Source: JBDSLU01 sp963844435
GTDB lineage: Bacteria > Acidobacteriota > Vicinamibacteria > Vicinamibacterales > Vicinamibacteraceae
NCBI GenBank assembly: GCA_963844435.1
Contig: CAWJOG010000023.1
Coordinates: 1-64,000 of the forward strand
DNA: 64,000 nucleotides
Direction of reading: 5' to 3'
Both the position numbers and the translations under genes were made by a program. Shown here piece after piece: positions 1-9,637 of the stretch (position 1 is its first letter; each line of letters begins with the position of its first letter). The notes under the pieces are model-generated. The model made no database searches, had not been told where the DNA came from, and saw nothing but the letters and a program-made list of their open reading frames with translations.

Positions 1-29
1 CCTGCGTCTGCCAGTTTCGCCACGCCGCC
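1..29 (-). tRNA. tRNA-Leu, 5' part only (cut by window edge)
   Basis: Read on the minus strand, the first 29 bases give a seven-base acceptor strand (GGCGGCG), then U8 and a D-arm with the pattern GGCGAAA-CUGG-AGACGC. That pattern is typical of bacterial tRNA-Leu 5' halves. The molecule starts at position 29 and runs off the left edge at the start of the anticodon stem, so the anticodon is not visible. A TAGGAT hexamer at 51-46 (minus) lies 16 bases upstream and could be its -10 box. tRNA-Ser is the main alternative. Confidence 0.75.
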
Positions 30-57
30 AGGCGGAGCACCGTCTATCCTACAGCCG

Positions 58-480
58 ATGGCTCCGTCGGCAGCCCGGCCTCAGGCGCTTTCCCTGACCC
101 TGCTCGTCCAGGCGGGGGAACTGGCGGTGGTCCGGCTCCCGCCTGACGCGCACGTGCCGTCCTGGGCCTTCAGCCCGGTGCCCGGCGCGCTGTGGTCGAT
201 GACGCGGACCGGCGAGGAGCTGTCGCTCGTCCGTGCCGCGGACGCCGTGCCCAGCGACGCGCGTGCCGAGCGCGGCTGGCGCGCGTTGCGCATCGCCGGC
301 ACCATCGACTTCGCCCTGACCGGCGTCCTCGCGTCGGTCCTCGCTCCCCTCGGGGAGGCCGGCATCAGCATCTTCGCGATCTCGACCTTCGACACCGACT
401 ACATCCTCGTCCGCGAGCACGCGCTCGCCGCGGCGATCGACGTGCTGCGCGCGTCCGGACACGAGGTGAAAACGTCGTGA
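58..480 (+). CDS. ACT domain-containing protein
   Basis: A 140-residue protein resembling the small two-ACT-domain proteins (ACT_7/CASTOR-like) that are thought to bind amino acids. The second half carries the typical ACT segment 'LGEAGISIFAISTFDTDYILV' (about residues 100-120), followed by a helix with a conserved valine near the C-terminus. No catalytic domain is attached, so it is probably a stand-alone sensor; its ligand cannot be read from the sequence. The stop overlaps the GTG start of the next gene (GTGA at 477-480). The start lies only 28 bases from the divergent tRNA-Leu 5' end, so the two promoters must overlap. Confidence 0.75.
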   Translation: MAPSAARPQALSLTLLVQAGELAVVRLPPDAHVPSWAFSPVPGALWSMTRTGEELSLVRAADAVPSDARAERGWRALRIAGTIDFALTGVLASVLAPLGEAGISIFAISTFDTDYILVREHALAAAIDVLRASGHEVKTS

Positions 481-839
481 GCCGACCCTTGCCGCTCTGG
501 CAGATCTACGGGGATCTGCTGGCCGCGTGGGCCCTCCTCCGGCTCGCGCCCGGCGCCGCGGCCGTGTTGAGCGCGGAGGACCATCGCTTCCTCGCCGAGC
601 GTTACGCGCAGCTCGCGGGGCGCTGGCGACGGGTCGGCTGGCGGTCGCACGCCGACGCGCTCGCGGCCAGGGCCGAGCGGCACATCGACGCTGCCGGCGG
701 GGACGATCTTCCGCCCGCGGCAGCCATGGCCATGCCGCGTCCGCGGCCCTTCGTCGCCGTCGACGCGCGCGGCCGCGTGCTCGCCGGCCGATGGACACCG
801 CCCTCGACTCCGCCTCGATCGCTGCACACGCCACGATGA
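477..839 (+). CDS. hypothetical protein
   Basis: A 120-residue protein of unknown family. It starts with GTG in a GTGA overlap with the ACT gene and ends in an ATGA overlap with the downstream kinase gene, so it looks translationally coupled on both sides. Translation shows an Ala/Arg-rich helical N-terminal half ('QIYGDLLAAWALLRLAPGA') and a Pro/Arg-rich tail, with no signal peptide. The coding assignment rests on the tight start/stop packing and on high third-position GC. I do not recognise it. Confidence 0.55.
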   Translation: MSRPLPLWQIYGDLLAAWALLRLAPGAAAVLSAEDHRFLAERYAQLAGRWRRVGWRSHADALAARAERHIDAAGGDDLPPAAAMAMPRPRPFVAVDARGRVLAGRWTPPSTPPRSLHTPR

Positions 840-1219
840 CCGCACCGCACCCGCTCAGTGTCCGCGGCAAGATGCTCGCCCTCCGCTACGCCTGGCAAGG
901 CGTGGCCTACATGCTGCGCACGCAGCCCAACGCCTGGTTCCAGATCGGGGTGTGGATCACGGTCACCGCGGTCGGGCTCGCGCTCGGCTTGACCGCCGGC
1001 GAGTGGTGCGCGGCGGTGCTGGCGATGGCGCTCGTCTGGATCACCGAAGCACTCAATACGGCGATTGAAGATGTGGTCGACCTCGCGTCGCCGGGCCATC
1101 ATCCGCTCGCCGGCCGCGCCAAGGACGTCGCGGCTGGCTCGGTCGTGGTCGCCGTCGCCGCGTCGGCCATCGTCGGACTCATCATTTTCGGGCCGCGGTT
1201 CTGGGCCCTGCTGCCGTAG
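836..1219 (+). CDS. dgkA: diacylglycerol/undecaprenol kinase (DgkA family)
   Basis: A 127-residue integral membrane kinase that phosphorylates diacylglycerol or undecaprenol in the inner membrane. The family signature 'ALVWITEALNTAIEDVVDL' is present around residues 70-90, including the conserved glutamates (E-x-x-N-T-x-I-E) that bind Mg-ATP. Three hydrophobic segments fit the DgkA fold. The start at 836 is chosen because its ATG overlaps the upstream TGA (ATGA); an in-frame ATG at 791 would overlap the previous gene much further. Gram-positive-type members phosphorylate undecaprenol, and which substrate is used here cannot be decided. Confidence 0.85.
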   Translation: MTAPHPLSVRGKMLALRYAWQGVAYMLRTQPNAWFQIGVWITVTAVGLALGLTAGEWCAAVLAMALVWITEALNTAIEDVVDLASPGHHPLAGRAKDVAAGSVVVAVAASAIVGLIIFGPRFWALLP

Positions 1220-1300
1220 CGCCACCGTCGCGAAGGCGGGCGTAGACTGATCGACGCCTGCGGCCCGTCGAGAGGCCGGCCGCCGACAGAGGAGGACGCG

Positions 1301-1771
1301 ATGGGACCGAAGGACAACCCGTTCGGTGGAGCGACCGGCTCGGCGCGGCAACCGGCTCCTGAATCGACGACCGAAGGCAACGTGTTCGAGCTCCCCGGCC
1401 TCGCGGGCGGCGATCCGGCGCAGGCGGCGGCCGTGATGGGCACGATGATGGAGCTGCTGCAGCAGAAGGGCGGGCTCGGCGGGTTGCTCGACAGCTTCCG
1501 CGCCAGCGGCCTCGGCGCCCAGGCCGATTCGTGGGCGAGCCCGGGTCCCAACGAGCCGGTCTCCGGCGATCAGGTCGAGCAGGCGCTCGGCGGCCCGATC
1601 GTCGACCTCATCGCGCAGAAGCTCGGGCTGTCGCCCGAGCAGGCCAAGGGGACGCTCGCCCAACTCGTGCCTGCGATCACGAGCCGCATGGCGGCCGAGG
1701 AGCGGCTGACGGGCGAGCCCCAGGACGAGCTGTCGAAGGCGCTCGGCATGCTGAAGAACATCACGGGCTGA
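1301..1771 (+). CDS. YidB family (DUF937) protein
   Basis: A 156-residue protein with the YidB/DUF937 arrangement: a Gly/Leu-rich segment ('GGLGGLLDSFRASGLG', about residues 65-80), then 'DSWASPGPNEPVSGDQVEQAL', then a helical end with 'KLGLSPEQAKGTLAQLVPA'. The cellular role of this family is not established. A purine-rich stretch (GAGGAGG) seven to thirteen bases upstream of the ATG is a good ribosome-binding site. It stands alone, between dgkA and a convergent HIT gene. Confidence 0.8.
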   Translation: MGPKDNPFGGATGSARQPAPESTTEGNVFELPGLAGGDPAQAAAVMGTMMELLQQKGGLGGLLDSFRASGLGAQADSWASPGPNEPVSGDQVEQALGGPIVDLIAQKLGLSPEQAKGTLAQLVPAITSRMAAEERLTGEPQDELSKALGMLKNITG

Positions 1772-1801
1772 GAGCCGTCGCAGACTCGCTGGCGGCGGGA
1801 T

Positions 1802-2215
1802 TCAGGCGCGGCCGGCGAGGCGGTGACGCAGCGGCGCCAGCGTCCGATCGATCTCGTCGTGCCGATAGCGCTCCGGCGTGGTGCCCCACGCCGGTCCCGG
1901 CCAGGCGCCGTCATTCGCGAAGCGCGCGATGACGTGCACGTGAAGTTGCGCGACGACGTTGCCGAGCGCGCCGACGTTCAGCTTCGTCGGGCGGAACAGC
2001 TCGCGCATGACGGTCGAGACGAGGGCCACTTCCTCGATCAGCCGGGCGCGATCGGCCGTATCGAGGTCGATGATCTCGCTGACGTCCGGCCGCGCCGGGA
2101 CCAGGATGACCCAGGGAAAGCGGCGATCGTTCATGAGCCGCGCTACGCAGAGGGGCAGCGTGGTGATCTCGATGGTGTCGGCGTGGAGCGTGGGGTCCAG
2201 GGCGAACGCCGTCAT
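1802..2215 (-). CDS. HIT family hydrolase
   Basis: A 137-residue histidine-triad protein. Such proteins hydrolyse nucleoside phosphoramidates, dinucleotides or related nucleotidyl bonds. The HIT signature appears as 'QLHVHVIARF' near residues 91-100: two of the usual three histidines of H-x-H-x-H are present and the first is replaced by Gln, as in several bacterial HIT subfamilies. Upstream, 'PWVILVPARPDVSEIIDL' matches the typical strand before the helix. The ATG overlaps the stop of the upstream methyltransferase by four bases, so the two are co-transcribed. Confidence 0.8.
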   Translation of the reverse strand: MTAFALDPTLHADTIEITTLPLCVARLMNDRRFPWVILVPARPDVSEIIDLDTADRARLIEEVALVSTVMRELFRPTKLNVGALGNVVAQLHVHVIARFANDGAWPGPAWGTTPERYRHDEIDRTLAPLRHRLAGRA

Positions 2216-2787
2216 GACGGGCCGATGATCCAGAGATAGAGCAGCCGTGACGTGCCGCGCTGGTCGGTGATCGTCTCGGTCCGGGTCGGTACCCAGTCGC
2301 CCATCCCGAACTGGTGCGAGACGATCCGCGAGCCAGGCTTGAGCTGCTTCTGCAGCGTCGGACGCAGCTTCAGGTTGGCGCCGCTGAGCAGGTAGAGCGT
2401 GACCACGCTGGCGGGCGAGACGTCGACGGTCAGGGCGTCCTGCTGGCGGAACTCGACCAGGCTCTCGACCCCCTCCTTCCGGGCATTGGCCCGCGACTGG
2501 GTGATGAGGGCCGGATCGATGTCGATGCCGACGCCGCGGGCGCCGTAGCGCTTCGCCGCCGTGACGACCAGCCGGCCGTCCCCGGAGCCCAGGTCGTAGA
2601 CGACGTCGCCCTTCGTGACCTCCGCCATCTGCAGCATGCGGTCCACGACTTCCTGGGGCGTGGCCATGTACGGCGCGAGGTTGGGGGTGGGCTGTCCACC
2701 CTGCGGTGCCGCCGGGCCGGCGGCGACCACCGCTGCGGCCACGGTGGCGGTCAGGGCCAGGACGACGGCGGCGGGCGATGGTTGCAT
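2212..2787 (-). CDS. secreted class I SAM-dependent methyltransferase
   Basis: About 191 residues. The Met at 2787 is chosen because it begins an N-terminal hydrophobic segment ending 'AAVVAAGPAAPQ', which reads as a signal peptide; an upstream in-frame ATG would remove it. Motif I 'VYDLGSGDGRLVVTAAKRYG' and the acidic end of strand 2 ('GVGIDIDP') define a Rossmann methyltransferase. Secreted or periplasmic enzymes of this shape are common in Acidobacteriota, and their substrate is unknown. It is upstream of, and overlaps, the HIT gene. Confidence 0.75.
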   Translation of the reverse strand: MQPSPAAVVLALTATVAAAVVAAGPAAPQGGQPTPNLAPYMATPQEVVDRMLQMAEVTKGDVVYDLGSGDGRLVVTAAKRYGARGVGIDIDPALITQSRANARKEGVESLVEFRQQDALTVDVSPASVVTLYLLSGANLKLRPTLQKQLKPGSRIVSHQFGMGDWVPTRTETITDQRGTSRLLYLWIIGPS

Positions 2788-3121
2788 CAGGGCTCCAGCT
2801 CGACCGCAGCAGGGCGGCTCGAGGCTACCTCTCAGTGTAGGTACGGGACGCCGGAGCGGATGGTTCGGCCGTCCGGGTGTTCGCCGTGCGCTTGACAATG
2901 CGGCACCGTCATGTCTTTTGCGGTCGCCATGGCGCCGGGGCGCGTGGCGCCTCCGACCTTACTCGTTACAGGCCAGAGGTTTACTGGAGGGGCGCCAAAT
3001 CGCCCCGATTTTTCGGCCGATTTTCGCCGGTTCGCGCTATACTCGTGTGGTTGCAATACCCCGAAAAGGGCGTACCAGCGACGTCCGTTTCCCAATAGAC
3101 CACCTAGAAACTGGGGGCCAC
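2788..3121. promoter_or_regulatory. divergent intergenic region with candidate CarD promoter
   Basis: This 334-base gap separates the divergent methyltransferase and CarD genes. On the plus strand a good -10 hexamer TATACT lies at 3038-3043, about 80 bases before the CarD start, but no convincing -35 sits 16-18 bases upstream. A perfect TTGACA at 2892-2897 has no matching -10. No gene is supported in the gap. Confidence 0.4.
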
Positions 3122-3736
3122 GTGACATTCGAGATCGGCGACAAGGTCATTTACCCGAATCATGGGCTCGGCGTCGTTCAGAAGATCGAGAGCCGCACCA
3201 TCATGGGTATGACCTGCGGGTTCTACCAGCTCCGCATGGTGTCGAACGAGACGACGGTGCTCGTTCCGGTCGAGAACGCAGACAGTGTCGGCCTGCGTAA
3301 GGCCGTTGGTAATTCGGAAGTCGATCGTCTCTACAGTCTCCTCGGTGACGGCAAGATCGATACGGGCCAGAACTGGAAGGGCCGGTTCAAGGACAACTCG
3401 GATCGGATGCGCACGGGCTCGCTGTTCGACGTCGTCGAGGTGCTCAAGAGCCTGAGCTACTTGAGCCGCTCGAAGAACCTGTCGTTCCGCGAGAAGCGCA
3501 TGCTCGATCGCGCCAAGTTCCTGGTCACCTCCGAAATCGCGGAAGTGACGCGGGAAGATCTGCCGGGCGTCGAGGTCAAGGTCGAGGAAGCCCTCGAACG
3601 TTCGTCGTCGTCGAAGAATCGCACGATCGCGCGTCAAGCGGCCGCCAAGGCCGCGAAGGTCACGCCGGCGCCCACGGTGGCGGTTGGTGCGGCCGTGGCT
3701 GCGGCGGGCGTCCGCCGCGTCTCGCGCGCGTCGTAG
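3122..3736 (+). CDS. CarD family transcriptional regulator
   Basis: A 204-residue CarD/CdnL-type protein, which binds the RNA polymerase beta lobe and stabilises open promoter complexes. The N-terminal RNAP-interaction domain is clear ('GDKVIYPNHGLGVVQKIE', residues 5-22; 'YQLRMVSNETTVLVPVENA'). It is followed by the helical C-terminal domain ('SLSYLSRSKNLSFREKRMLDRAKFLV'). The start is GTG at 3122, which places the fold at the N-terminus as in homologues. The last 40 or so residues form an unusual Ala/Lys/Arg-rich tail absent from the usual 160-residue proteins. A strong terminator follows. Confidence 0.9.
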   Translation: MTFEIGDKVIYPNHGLGVVQKIESRTIMGMTCGFYQLRMVSNETTVLVPVENADSVGLRKAVGNSEVDRLYSLLGDGKIDTGQNWKGRFKDNSDRMRTGSLFDVVEVLKSLSYLSRSKNLSFREKRMLDRAKFLVTSEIAEVTREDLPGVEVKVEEALERSSSSKNRTIARQAAAKAAKVTPAPTVAVGAAVAAAGVRRVSRAS

Positions 3737-3785
3737 TCGCATCGTTCTTCGGGTCAGATTCCTGGGTCCCATCCCTGGAGGCGAG

Positions 3786-3818
3786 GGCCCGTTCGGAGTC
3801 ATCTCCGGACGGGCCTTT
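3786..3818 (+). terminator. rho-independent-type terminator after CarD gene
   Basis: A 12-base stem (GGCCCGTTCGGA at 3786-3797 pairing with TCCGGACGGGCC at 3804-3815, one G-T wobble) with a six-base loop, followed by a short T-run (3816-3818). It lies 50 bases after the CarD stop and just before the plsC-like gene. The T-run is short, but the stem is very strong. Confidence 0.8.
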
Positions 3819-3826
3819 CGCACATC

Positions 3827-4552
3827 ATGACGGTCCTCGCCGCCCTGCGGACCGCCGCCGCCCTGCTCCTGGTGGCGGCCTCCACGCTCGTCCTCGGTCC
3901 TCCTACGATCGTCATCGGCTGGTTGTTCAACTGGCCGAACCTGCCGTTCCAGGCCGGGATCCTCACCGTCCGGATCGCGCTGGCCGTCGTCGGCTTGCGC
4001 TACGTCGTCGAAGGCGCCGAGCACCTCCTCGATCGGCCGGCGGTCTACTGCGTCAACCACACCAGCAACGTCGAACCGCCGATCCTGTTCGCCGCCCTTC
4101 GCCGCCTGACGCCGCGGCTCCACATTCTCTACAAGGCGGAGCTGCGCAAGCTGCCGATCCTCAACCTCGGCTTCGACCTGGTCGGCTTCATCCCGGTCGA
4201 TCGCGGCAACCGCGAGCAGACGACGCGCGCGGTGAGCGCGGCGGTCGCCCGGCTGAACGCCGGCGGCTCGTTCTTCGTCTTTCCTGAAGGCACCCGCTCG
4301 CGCACGGGCGAGTTGCTGCCGTTTCGCAAGGGCGCGTTCGTGATGGCGATGCGCGCCGGCGTGCCGATCGTCCCGATCGCGATTTCCGGGGCGCGGGACG
4401 CGATGCGGAAGGGCAGCTCGATCATCCGCCCGGCGACGGTGCGCCTGCGGCTGGGGCCGCCGATCGAGACGCGCGACCTGGGCGACGATCGCCGCGACGA
4501 GCTGGTACACTCGGTGCGGGCGGAAGTGCAGCGGCTGCTGGCGGCGACCTAG
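3827..4552 (+). CDS. 1-acyl-sn-glycerol-3-phosphate acyltransferase (PlsC-like)
   Basis: A 241-residue membrane acyltransferase of the LPLAT family, which converts lysophosphatidate to phosphatidate in phospholipid synthesis. N-terminal hydrophobic segments precede block I 'NHTSNVEPP' (about residue 85), where the usual H-x4-D is H-x4-E. Block III is 'FPEGTRSRTGELLPFRKGAF' (about 150-170) and block IV is 'VPIVPIAI'. It starts right after the CarD terminator, so it needs its own promoter. The Asp-to-Glu change is conservative. A DUF4126 gene follows 26 bases downstream and may be co-transcribed. Confidence 0.85.
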   Translation: MTVLAALRTAAALLLVAASTLVLGPPTIVIGWLFNWPNLPFQAGILTVRIALAVVGLRYVVEGAEHLLDRPAVYCVNHTSNVEPPILFAALRRLTPRLHILYKAELRKLPILNLGFDLVGFIPVDRGNREQTTRAVSAAVARLNAGGSFFVFPEGTRSRTGELLPFRKGAFVMAMRAGVPIVPIAISGARDAMRKGSSIIRPATVRLRLGPPIETRDLGDDRRDELVHSVRAEVQRLLAAT

Positions 4553-4578
4553 TCGGCGCGACCGGCCGGGAGGGAACC

Positions 4579-5205
4579 ATGGAACTGCTGGTCACGCTCG
4601 GACGCACCCTCGGCTTCTCGTTCGCGGCGGGCGTCAACCTCTACGCCACTGTCGCGATCCTCGGGCTGGCTTCGCGCTTCCACTGGGTCACCCTGCCGCC
4701 GCAGTTCGCCGTCTTCGACAGCAACTGGGTCATCGGCATCGCCATCGTCTGCTACGCGATCGAATTCGTCGCCGACAAGGTGCCCTGGGTCGACACGGCC
4801 TGGGATGCCGTCCACACGGTGATTCGCCCGATTGGCGGCGCCTTCATCGCGGTCACCACGCTCGGCGACGTGTCGCCCGGGGCGCAGGCCGCGGCGGCGC
4901 TGCTCGGCGGCGGTGTGGCGGCGGCCTCGCACCTGACCAAGGCGTCGACGCGCGTCGCCGCCAATTCCTCACCCGAGCCGTTCTCGAACTGGGCGTTGAG
5001 CCTGTTCGAGGACGTGTTCGTCGTCGGCGTGGGCGCGCTGGCGCTGGCCTTTCCGGCCGTGGCGTTCGGTGTGGTCCTCGGCCTGCTGGCGCTGATCGCG
5101 ATCTTCTCGATGGCGATCGTGCGCGCCTTCCGGCGCCGGCGTGAGCGGCGCGAGGGCGGGCCGACCGGCGGCGCTCAGCTGCCGACCGTGAACGCGAGCG
5201 TGTAG
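4579..5205 (+). CDS. DUF4126 family membrane protein
   Basis: A 208-residue integral membrane protein with about five hydrophobic segments, matching the DUF4126 family ('AAGVNLYATVAILGLASRF' at the N-terminus, 'VADKVPWVDTAWDAVHT' near residue 70). The function of the family is unknown. A ribosome-binding site (GGGAGGGA) precedes the ATG. The last 31 bases overlap the 3' end of the convergent Ig-like gene, so the basic and polar C-terminal tail is encoded in DNA read on both strands. Confidence 0.8.
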   Translation: MELLVTLGRTLGFSFAAGVNLYATVAILGLASRFHWVTLPPQFAVFDSNWVIGIAIVCYAIEFVADKVPWVDTAWDAVHTVIRPIGGAFIAVTTLGDVSPGAQAAAALLGGGVAAASHLTKASTRVAANSSPEPFSNWALSLFEDVFVVGVGALALAFPAVAFGVVLGLLALIAIFSMAIVRAFRRRRERREGGPTGGAQLPTVNASV

Positions 5206-6328
5206 GGCCGCAGCGGCTGACCGTCGGTGGCGACGATCGTCTCCTTCAGCACGACCTGGACGTTCGCGAACGGCGACAGCGGCGCCGCGAAGGTGATCTC
5301 CGCGACGCGCCGCCCGGCGTCGTAGCGCACCGTGAACGCCGGCGGCGGCGCCGCGACGCCGGCATAGGCGATGGCGACCCCGCCTTTGAGCGAGTCCTCT
5401 TTCAGGTCGCGCGAGAACTGCACGCGGATCTTGGCGTCGGGCTCGACGTCGGTCTCGCCCTGCGTCGGCGCGCTGAAGACCACTTCCGGCGGCGGCATCG
5501 CGACCGGCACCTTGACCACCGCCTCGGGGGCGCTCTCCGCCGGCGGGCGTCCGATCCGGATCGCGGTCGCCTCCAGCACGGCCATCCCGCGCTCCTCCTT
5601 GACCACACCGGCCACTTCGAGCCAGCGCCCGGTGTCGATGCGGTTCTCCACGTTCAGGTCGAAGCCCTCGCCCTTCGGCCGCCGTCCGGTGACCCAGATC
5701 GACGCGTCGGCGGACTGCAGGACGAAGTCGAAGCGGCCGGAGCCGGCGGCTTCGGGCAAGTCGCCGTAGAGGTTCTTGCCGCGGAACCGGCCGACGACGG
5801 TGACTTCCTGCTCGACGTAGCGGCCGGGATCGAGCGCGACGTGCCGCACCGAGGGCGCGTTCATCGGCTCGGCCGCGACGGCGGTGTCGACGATCACCGC
5901 GAGCAGCTCGCCCGGCGCCGGCCAGTCGCGCCGCAGCACGCGCTGGCTGAGCGTGCCGAAGTCGGCGTTGACGCGGGCGTCCGTGCGGTCCAGCCGTCCG
6001 ATGTCGACGTAGAGCCCGGTGATCTCGGCGTCCCCGCCGGGATCGGGCAGCTTCCCGGTGCCGCCGGCCACCAGCCACACCCGCGCCCCTTCGTGTTCGA
6101 TCTGGAACAGCCCGTCCTTTTCGAGCGCCTTGCCGCGGACGCGGACCGGCTGCGTGTGGAAGAAGAACGGGAAGCGGACGAGGGCGGCCACCGTGGCCGC
6201 CTTGCGGGTGGCGCCCGGCCCGGCCCGGCCGATCTGCGCCGCCAGCGGCGCCGCGACACCAGCCGCCATCAGGCCGGCGGCGAGGGCCAGGGCAACCGCG
6301 GCGGACGTCAGCTGGGCAGGCGAGCGCA

Positions 6329-6329
<1 letters not shown>
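5175..6329 (-). CDS. secreted Ig-like (Big_5) domain protein
   Basis: A 384-residue exported protein starting with GTG. Residues 1-32 form a signal peptide ending 'AAPLAAQ'. The middle has two OB/beta-rich segments ('VRVRGKALEKDGLFQIEHEG', 'YVEQEVTVVGRFRGKNLYGD'). The C-terminal 100 residues match a bacterial Ig-like Big_5/SbsA domain ('SAPTQGETDVEPDAKIRVQF'). It is probably periplasmic or surface exposed, with no catalytic motif. The start overlaps the OPT transporter stop by one base, so it belongs to that operon. Confidence 0.75.
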
Positions 6330-8290
<1,961 letters not shown>

Positions 8291-8356
8291 GGCGCCGATA
8301 CTAGCAGCGTTTGCGGCCGGTTGTCGCGCCCTCGGCCCCAGCGGCGGCCCGCCGCC

Positions 8357-8384
8357 GGCGGGCGCGCGTGAGAGCGCGCCCGCC
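8357..8384. repeat. intergenic hairpin element (GTGAG-loop module)
   Basis: A perfect 11-base stem (GGCGGGCGCGC with GCGCGCCCGCC) around the loop GTGAGA, in the divergent space between the OPT and rex genes. Its core matches the second hairpin of the 204-bp repeat unit at 38.9-39.5 kb and the inverted copy at 41.4 kb. It has no T-run, and both neighbours point away from it, so it is not a terminator. Confidence 0.65.
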
Positions 8385-8403
8385 ACCAAGTAGAATACGC
8401 GGT

Positions 8404-9078
8404 GTGAAACGGTCGTCCCGCGAGCGTGCCGACGGCGAGTCGGTCTCCGAGCTCACGACCGCGCGACTGTCGGTCTACCTCCGATCGCTCGAAGCCCTCG
8501 AGGCCGCTGGCGTCAACACCGTGTCGTCCCGCGGCCTGGCCGAGCAGTTCCGCCTGAACGCCGCCCAGATCCGCAAGGACCTCGCCCACTTCGGCGAGTT
8601 CGGCGTCCGCGGCGTCGGTTACTACGTCAAGGACCTGCGCCGGCACCTGCGCGAGATCCTCGGCCTCGATCGGCAGCTCAAGGTCGTCATCCTTGGCGCC
8701 GGCAACCTCGGGCTGGCGCTCGCCGACTACCCGGGTTTCCGCCACGACGGTTTCGACGTCGTCGCGCTGCTCGACACGGCCCGCGACAAAGTGGGGCAGT
8801 ATTCCCGCAGTGGCGTTCCGATCCGCCATGCCCGCGAGCTCGAGCGGCTGGCCGAGCGGGAGCGGCTGGACATCGCCGTCCTGGCGGTGCCGGCCGAATC
8901 GGCCCAGGAGGTCGTGGACGCCGTGGTCGGCGCGGGGGTGAAGGCGATCCTCAACTTCACTCCCGGCTCCCTGCGCGTCCCGAAAGGCGTCAAGCTGAAG
9001 AACGTGGATCTGACCGTGTCGCTCGAGAGCCTGTCGTTCTTCCTGGCGCGAGGCGTGGATGTCCCCGACGTTACCTGA
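8404..9078 (+). CDS. rex: redox-sensing transcriptional repressor Rex
   Basis: About 224 residues. Rex represses respiratory and fermentation genes when NAD+ is high and leaves DNA when NADH binds. An N-terminal winged helix ('ARLSVYLRSLEALEAAGVNTVSSRGLAEQFRLNAAQIRKDLAHFGEFGVRGVGYYV', residues 18-75) is followed by a Rossmann domain with 'ILGAGNLGLALADY' (about residue 97) and the C-terminal dimerisation segment 'VSLESLSFFLA'. The GTG at 8404 gives a length near the usual 210-220; an earlier ATG would add a low-complexity Arg tail. moaC follows eight bases downstream. Confidence 0.92.
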   Translation: MKRSSRERADGESVSELTTARLSVYLRSLEALEAAGVNTVSSRGLAEQFRLNAAQIRKDLAHFGEFGVRGVGYYVKDLRRHLREILGLDRQLKVVILGAGNLGLALADYPGFRHDGFDVVALLDTARDKVGQYSRSGVPIRHARELERLAERERLDIAVLAVPAESAQEVVDAVVGAGVKAILNFTPGSLRVPKGVKLKNVDLTVSLESLSFFLARGVDVPDVT

Positions 9079-9085
9079 GCGCCCG

Positions 9086-9637
9086 ATGTCTACTCAGAGG
9101 AAAGGGTCTCCAGGTCGCCTGACGCACATCGGCCCGGACGGCCAGGCGCGGATGGTGGACGTAGGCGACAAGCCGGTCACCGCGCGCGAGGCGGTCGCGC
9201 GCGGGCGGGTCCGGATGTCCGCGGCGGCGCGGCGGCTGGTGCGGGCCGGGGCGCTGAAGAAGGGCGATGCCGTGCAGACGGCGCGGCTGGCCGGCATCAT
9301 GGCCGCCAAGTGCACGTCGACCCTCATCCCGCTCTGCCATCCGCTGCCGCTCGCCGGCGTGGACGTGACGATCGTGCCGGCCCGGGACGGCTACGCCATC
9401 GAGAGCCGGGTCCGCACCGTCGCCCAAACCGGCGTCGAGATGGAGGCGCTCACCGCGGTCAGCGTGGCTGCGCTCACACTCTACGACATGGTCAAGGCGG
9501 TCGACAGGACGATGACGATCACCGACGTCGAGCTCGTCTCCAAACGCGGCGGCCAATCGGGCGACTACCAGCGGACGCCGGCGCCGCGCCGCCCACGTGC
9601 GAGCGCGGCCGCCACCAGGCAACGAGGTCGGGACTGA
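9086..9637 (+). CDS. moaC: cyclic pyranopterin monophosphate synthase MoaC
   Basis: A 183-residue enzyme of molybdenum cofactor synthesis that turns the GTP-derived cyclic intermediate into cyclic pyranopterin monophosphate. Signatures: 'MVDVGDKPVTAREAVARG', 'KCTSTLIPLCHPLPLAGVDV' (about 75-95) and 'GVEMEALTAVSVAALTLYDM' (about 120-140). It is about 20 residues longer than usual. The extra C-terminal tail is Arg/Ala/Pro rich and overlaps DNA that resembles the window's intergenic hairpin repeat. The stop shares one base with the next start (TGATG). Confidence 0.92.
   Translation: MSTQRKGSPGRLTHIGPDGQARMVDVGDKPVTAREAVARGRVRMSAAARRLVRAGALKKGDAVQTARLAGIMAAKCTSTLIPLCHPLPLAGVDVTIVPARDGYAIESRVRTVAQTGVEMEALTAVSVAALTLYDMVKAVDRTMTITDVELVSKRGGQSGDYQRTPAPRRPRASAAATRQRGRD

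Noticed and set aside
2892..2897. Strong promoter at the perfect TTGACA upstream of CarD
   Set aside because: No acceptable -10 hexamer occurs 16-18 bases downstream, and the TATACT at 3038 is a better candidate.
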